64,000 nucleotides of DNA from Pagrus major (Eukaryota > Chordata > Actinopteri > Spariformes > Sparidae). The notes under the pieces were generated by a model. It was not told the DNA's origin. It did not search any database and saw only the letters and a list, made by a program, of their open reading frames with translations. Positions 61,108-64,000 of the stretch are shown here, in pieces (the first letter of the stretch is position 1; every line of letters starts with the position of its first letter). Location: contig NC_133235.1 of the NCBI RefSeq assembly GCF_040436345.1, positions 23,088,660 through 23,152,659 of the forward strand. The letters run 5' to 3'. The position numbers and the translations under genes are program-made.

Positions 61108-63338
61108 TTAGAAGTCAGTTGTGACCACAGGAGTGACCCCGTGAATGAGCAATGTTGGGCCCAGGTTTTGACTCAACACGTCCAGGTGGTGCAGGTAGGC
61201 ATGGTAATGGCTTGTGTCTGCTGGTGGGCGGGGCAAATACAGGAAACGTACAGCAGGCTGAGGGGCACCGTGTCTGCGAATGAGATTGTTGACAGCACAG
61301 ATGTATTCATCGGCCAGCTGAGGAGGAGTACTGGGAAACTCTTGGATACCATCTTCCTTCGCAGCTTCCTCTTGTTGTCTCTGCCAGTGCAGAGCCACCA
61401 CCTGGTCCCATGCCACCATTTGCACCTGAGCCGAGATCCTGAGCTCCTTCAGCATCACCTGGAGCTTTGTCTCCTCCTCTTTCTTCAGACTGCAACCAGC
61501 CTCCACACATAGGAAGAGGCGGAGTCTTGCCTGGCTCCAGGCTCGGGTCTCTTGAAGCACGCTGGCCAGCTGCAATAGGAACAGTGAGCAGACGTCAACA
61601 TAACCATGACTGTCTGGTCGAAGAAGATTAAGAGGCCACACATCTACGAATGGCCCCGTTTTGCTCCGGTGCCCCCTGATTTTTCTTCCTGACCCCAAGA
61701 CCTCCTCCCTGTTGAACTGGTTGAAGTAACGAGCCAGTGTCACATTCTTTCCCATTTTTACAGCGTCAGCAATTACTGATACATATTCCTCCTCCTGAAG
61801 GTCTTTGGGTTCGTCAGTACCCCGTAAACTGGGGAAACTGGGAGACCGTTGCTCTCGGGGGTCAATGGAGGGACTTGCTGTATCCATGCCATGGCCAGTA
61901 GACAGAAGAATTTTACCCTGGAGGTGGTCTTCAGGGGTGTGGTCATCATAAAATCCCAAGACTAGGGTGTTTGGTCTCATTCCCCCTAAATGCAAACATA
62001 TACATTAAAAGCACATTTGGACAAGAACGGTAAGGTTTGTCAAGTAATATAAAATCATGCTTCAATGATAGAAGTCACTGAAATCAAACATCATACAGCA
62101 ATTATGTAAACTCTACCAAAGCCTGTGATGAAAAGCAGGTTCTGAACTCCTTGTTGTACAGAGTCAGCTAGGGTAAGATTGACAAATGACTTGATGTTTA
62201 GATGGTCCACTAGAGACAGCCAGGAGACATAACTGCTCCGCAGAGGATCAGAGGGCAACCTATCTGCAAAAATCACACACAAAGTAACACAACGTCAAAT
62301 GTGTGGGAAAAAAGACCTATCATTTCTTCAAGAGCAGCATGAGTTTGTCACAGTGTGTCTGGGTGTAGCCTTGTGAAAGTATGACTGATTGGAGCATACT
62401 AAGCATACGACTGGCCAACGATCATTGCATTTATACAACTGATATTTGCTTAACATTGCAGCTGTTCCTTAAAGCCTTTAGCGAGAACAGCTACAACTAT
62501 CAGCTTCGAAACAGCCACCTTTAAAAGCTTTCTTTAGCTCAGTGTTTAATACTAGTAACTTTAGGTTTAATATGATCAGTTAGAAATATACTTATCCATC
62601 TCCTACGTTTGTCTTACCCAGTGAACCCAGCTTTACATGTCCCAGCACATAGAGGCCACTTTTCTTCAGGTCGTTAATAAAAGTCATGAGACCTGTACAG
62701 CTGCGGGGGTTTGCCACCATCAGCAGCACCTGGGGCCTCCAGAACTTCACATGATCCTTACGCACATCCAACATCAACAGGTATTTGCGCACCTAAGTGA
62801 ATAAAAATGAGGTTAAAAAGAGATCTGATGATGTACTTATTAATGCAAAGTGGCACCATATTGTTACTTAATGTGAGAAAGGTGGCCCCTTTGTAACTGT
62901 GCACCTGGTGGAAGATGAGAGCCTGGCTGATGTAGCCCCAGTTGCTGATGGGGCCAAGGTAGTGGATAAGCATTACGAGCAGCAGCATAAAGGCTATGCT
63001 GGCAAATGCATAAATGGCATTGATCAGGAACATCATGAGAAGGCAGCCAATAATGCCTAGAGTGCAGGTATGCCACGTAAAACAACGAAATGAGGGTCTA
63101 AATTAAAAAACGACAAGACATGACAGAATATGGAATGAAAATCACATTTTCAACCATGATTGAATGAAATCCAAAACAGAAAGCCTAACTCACTTAAACA
63201 CCCTGCACTGTACCTGAAGTTGGGTGCAGAAGCCCATTCCAGAGCCAAACAGGCCAAGTTCACAGCAGCATAGACCAACAAGAAGAAGATGCTCACAATA
63301 CCAGCAATGGTGTTCAATTTACCAGTAAATAGCACCAC
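61108..63338 (-). CDS. slc12a9: Solute carrier family 12 member 9 (CCC-interacting protein 1), 3' part
   Basis: Five 3' coding exons on the minus strand: 63338-63214, 63097-62905, 62792-62618, 62263-62117 and 61985-61108. Phases join throughout, giving 505 C-terminal residues of a protein that is 914 residues in human. The first two exons encode the last membrane spans ([10 protein letters not shown] ... [30 protein letters not shown]). The rest is the cytosolic domain with [78 protein letters not shown] and [13 protein letters not shown] at the end. All are strong matches to human SLC12A9. The family contains cation-chloride cotransporters; SLC12A9 has no firmly established transport activity and was described as an NKCC1-interacting protein. 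The 5' exons lie beyond the right edge, so the gene is cut by the window rather than broken. Confidence 0.95.
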
Positions 63339-64000
63339 CTAGTGAAAGGAGTAAGGCACATTTATTTGGCAACAGATTACATTCAAAACACTCCTTGAGG
63401 AACAGCTGTTTAATAATACAGAGGTTTTAAAATAGACACTTTCCAAAAAAGGACCACCGAGTAAAAGTTCCCTGTTAAATTTAGTTTTAGTGCAGAACAG
63501 TGACAAATATAATATATAATAATCAATCATTTGTGGTGCTTAAATCTCATTCAGGTTGGAGCTACATGTTTTAAATATTAATAATTAAAATATGTAATAC
63601 TTCTAGCACTAAAAGTAACCAGACTTTGGCACAAAATTGTTTTAACAATGTATACAAACACCATCCATATATCAAGTCTACATGAAAAGTTTCTGACCCC
63701 TGAATGTCTCTTGATCCCAATGCGAACCACCACGATTAACTGGTTTAAAATTACAGCTATACTACACGTCTTATTGCTAAAAAAAAATGAAGAAATATAA
63801 CCTTGCTATAGTATCTAGCTAATATGCTGATTCTAAGTAACATAGTAGTGAAATGAAGAGTTCACTTACTGTACTAGTGTAAAAGGACACTGTCTTCCTG
63901 GCAAAACCTTTCAAGCCTTCAGTGCTCTTTATTTGACAGATGTTTAGTCAATCTGAAGCCGAGTAAAATGTTGTACAAATGTTTTTGCTCTGTGAGTGGT
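63339..64000 (-). other. slc12a9: slc12a9 intron
   Basis: The exon ending at 63338 starts at phase 0 behind a cactag acceptor. No sequence resembling the preceding SLC12A9 exon (a membrane span ending near SWGL) is visible to the window edge. The stretch is AT-rich and non-coding. Confidence 0.7.

Noticed and set aside
1-64000. CRISPR arrays, bacterial-type operons or an integrated phage
   Set aside because: The window is vertebrate nuclear DNA. The only tandem repeats are microsatellites and the intronic duplications listed.

Overview
The window is vertebrate nuclear DNA, almost certainly from a teleost fish. Genes have many short exons with GT/AG introns, intergenic DNA is AT-rich with many microsatellites and small inverted-repeat elements, and the proteins resemble human orthologues at a fish-like distance. 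All exon calls were made by hand from splice signals, phase continuity and remembered family sequences. No database search was possible.

Layout: snorc 3' exons (+, 710-1297); gpr55 (+, 5233-7802); itm2c (-, 15936-11586); hes6 (+, 18034-19284); per2 (-, 43242-24443, with a promoter near 50.4-50.6 kb); and the 3' half of slc12a9 (-, 63338-61108, continuing past the right edge). The first five genes have human orthologues on 2q37, so 1-50 kb is a compact conserved block. slc12a9 is on human 7q22, so a synteny breakpoint lies in the gene-free stretch at about 50.7-60.2 kb. itm2c and hes6 are head to head. hes6 and per2 are tail to tail.

Functions: snorc is a cartilage transmembrane proteoglycan; gpr55 a lysolipid receptor; itm2c a BRICHOS membrane protein cleaved by furin; hes6 a bHLH-Orange-WRPW repressor; per2 a core circadian repressor; slc12a9 an orphan cation-chloride cotransporter family member.

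The most notable observation is an in-frame TAG in per2 (complement 25954-25956). It lies in an otherwise frame-perfect 22-exon coding sequence, just upstream of the exons for the CRY-binding domain. If real, it truncates PER2 from about 1450 to 1311 residues. The per2 promoter keeps a D-box and an E-box 14 bp apart, matching the light-responsive module known from zebrafish per2.

Non-coding structure includes two small inverted-repeat elements side by side in one per2 intron, a triplicated block in another per2 intron, a 66-bp nested hairpin beyond the itm2c poly(A) signal, and a decayed duplicated segment between per2 and slc12a9. I saw no tRNA, rRNA or CRISPR and no intact transposase gene.
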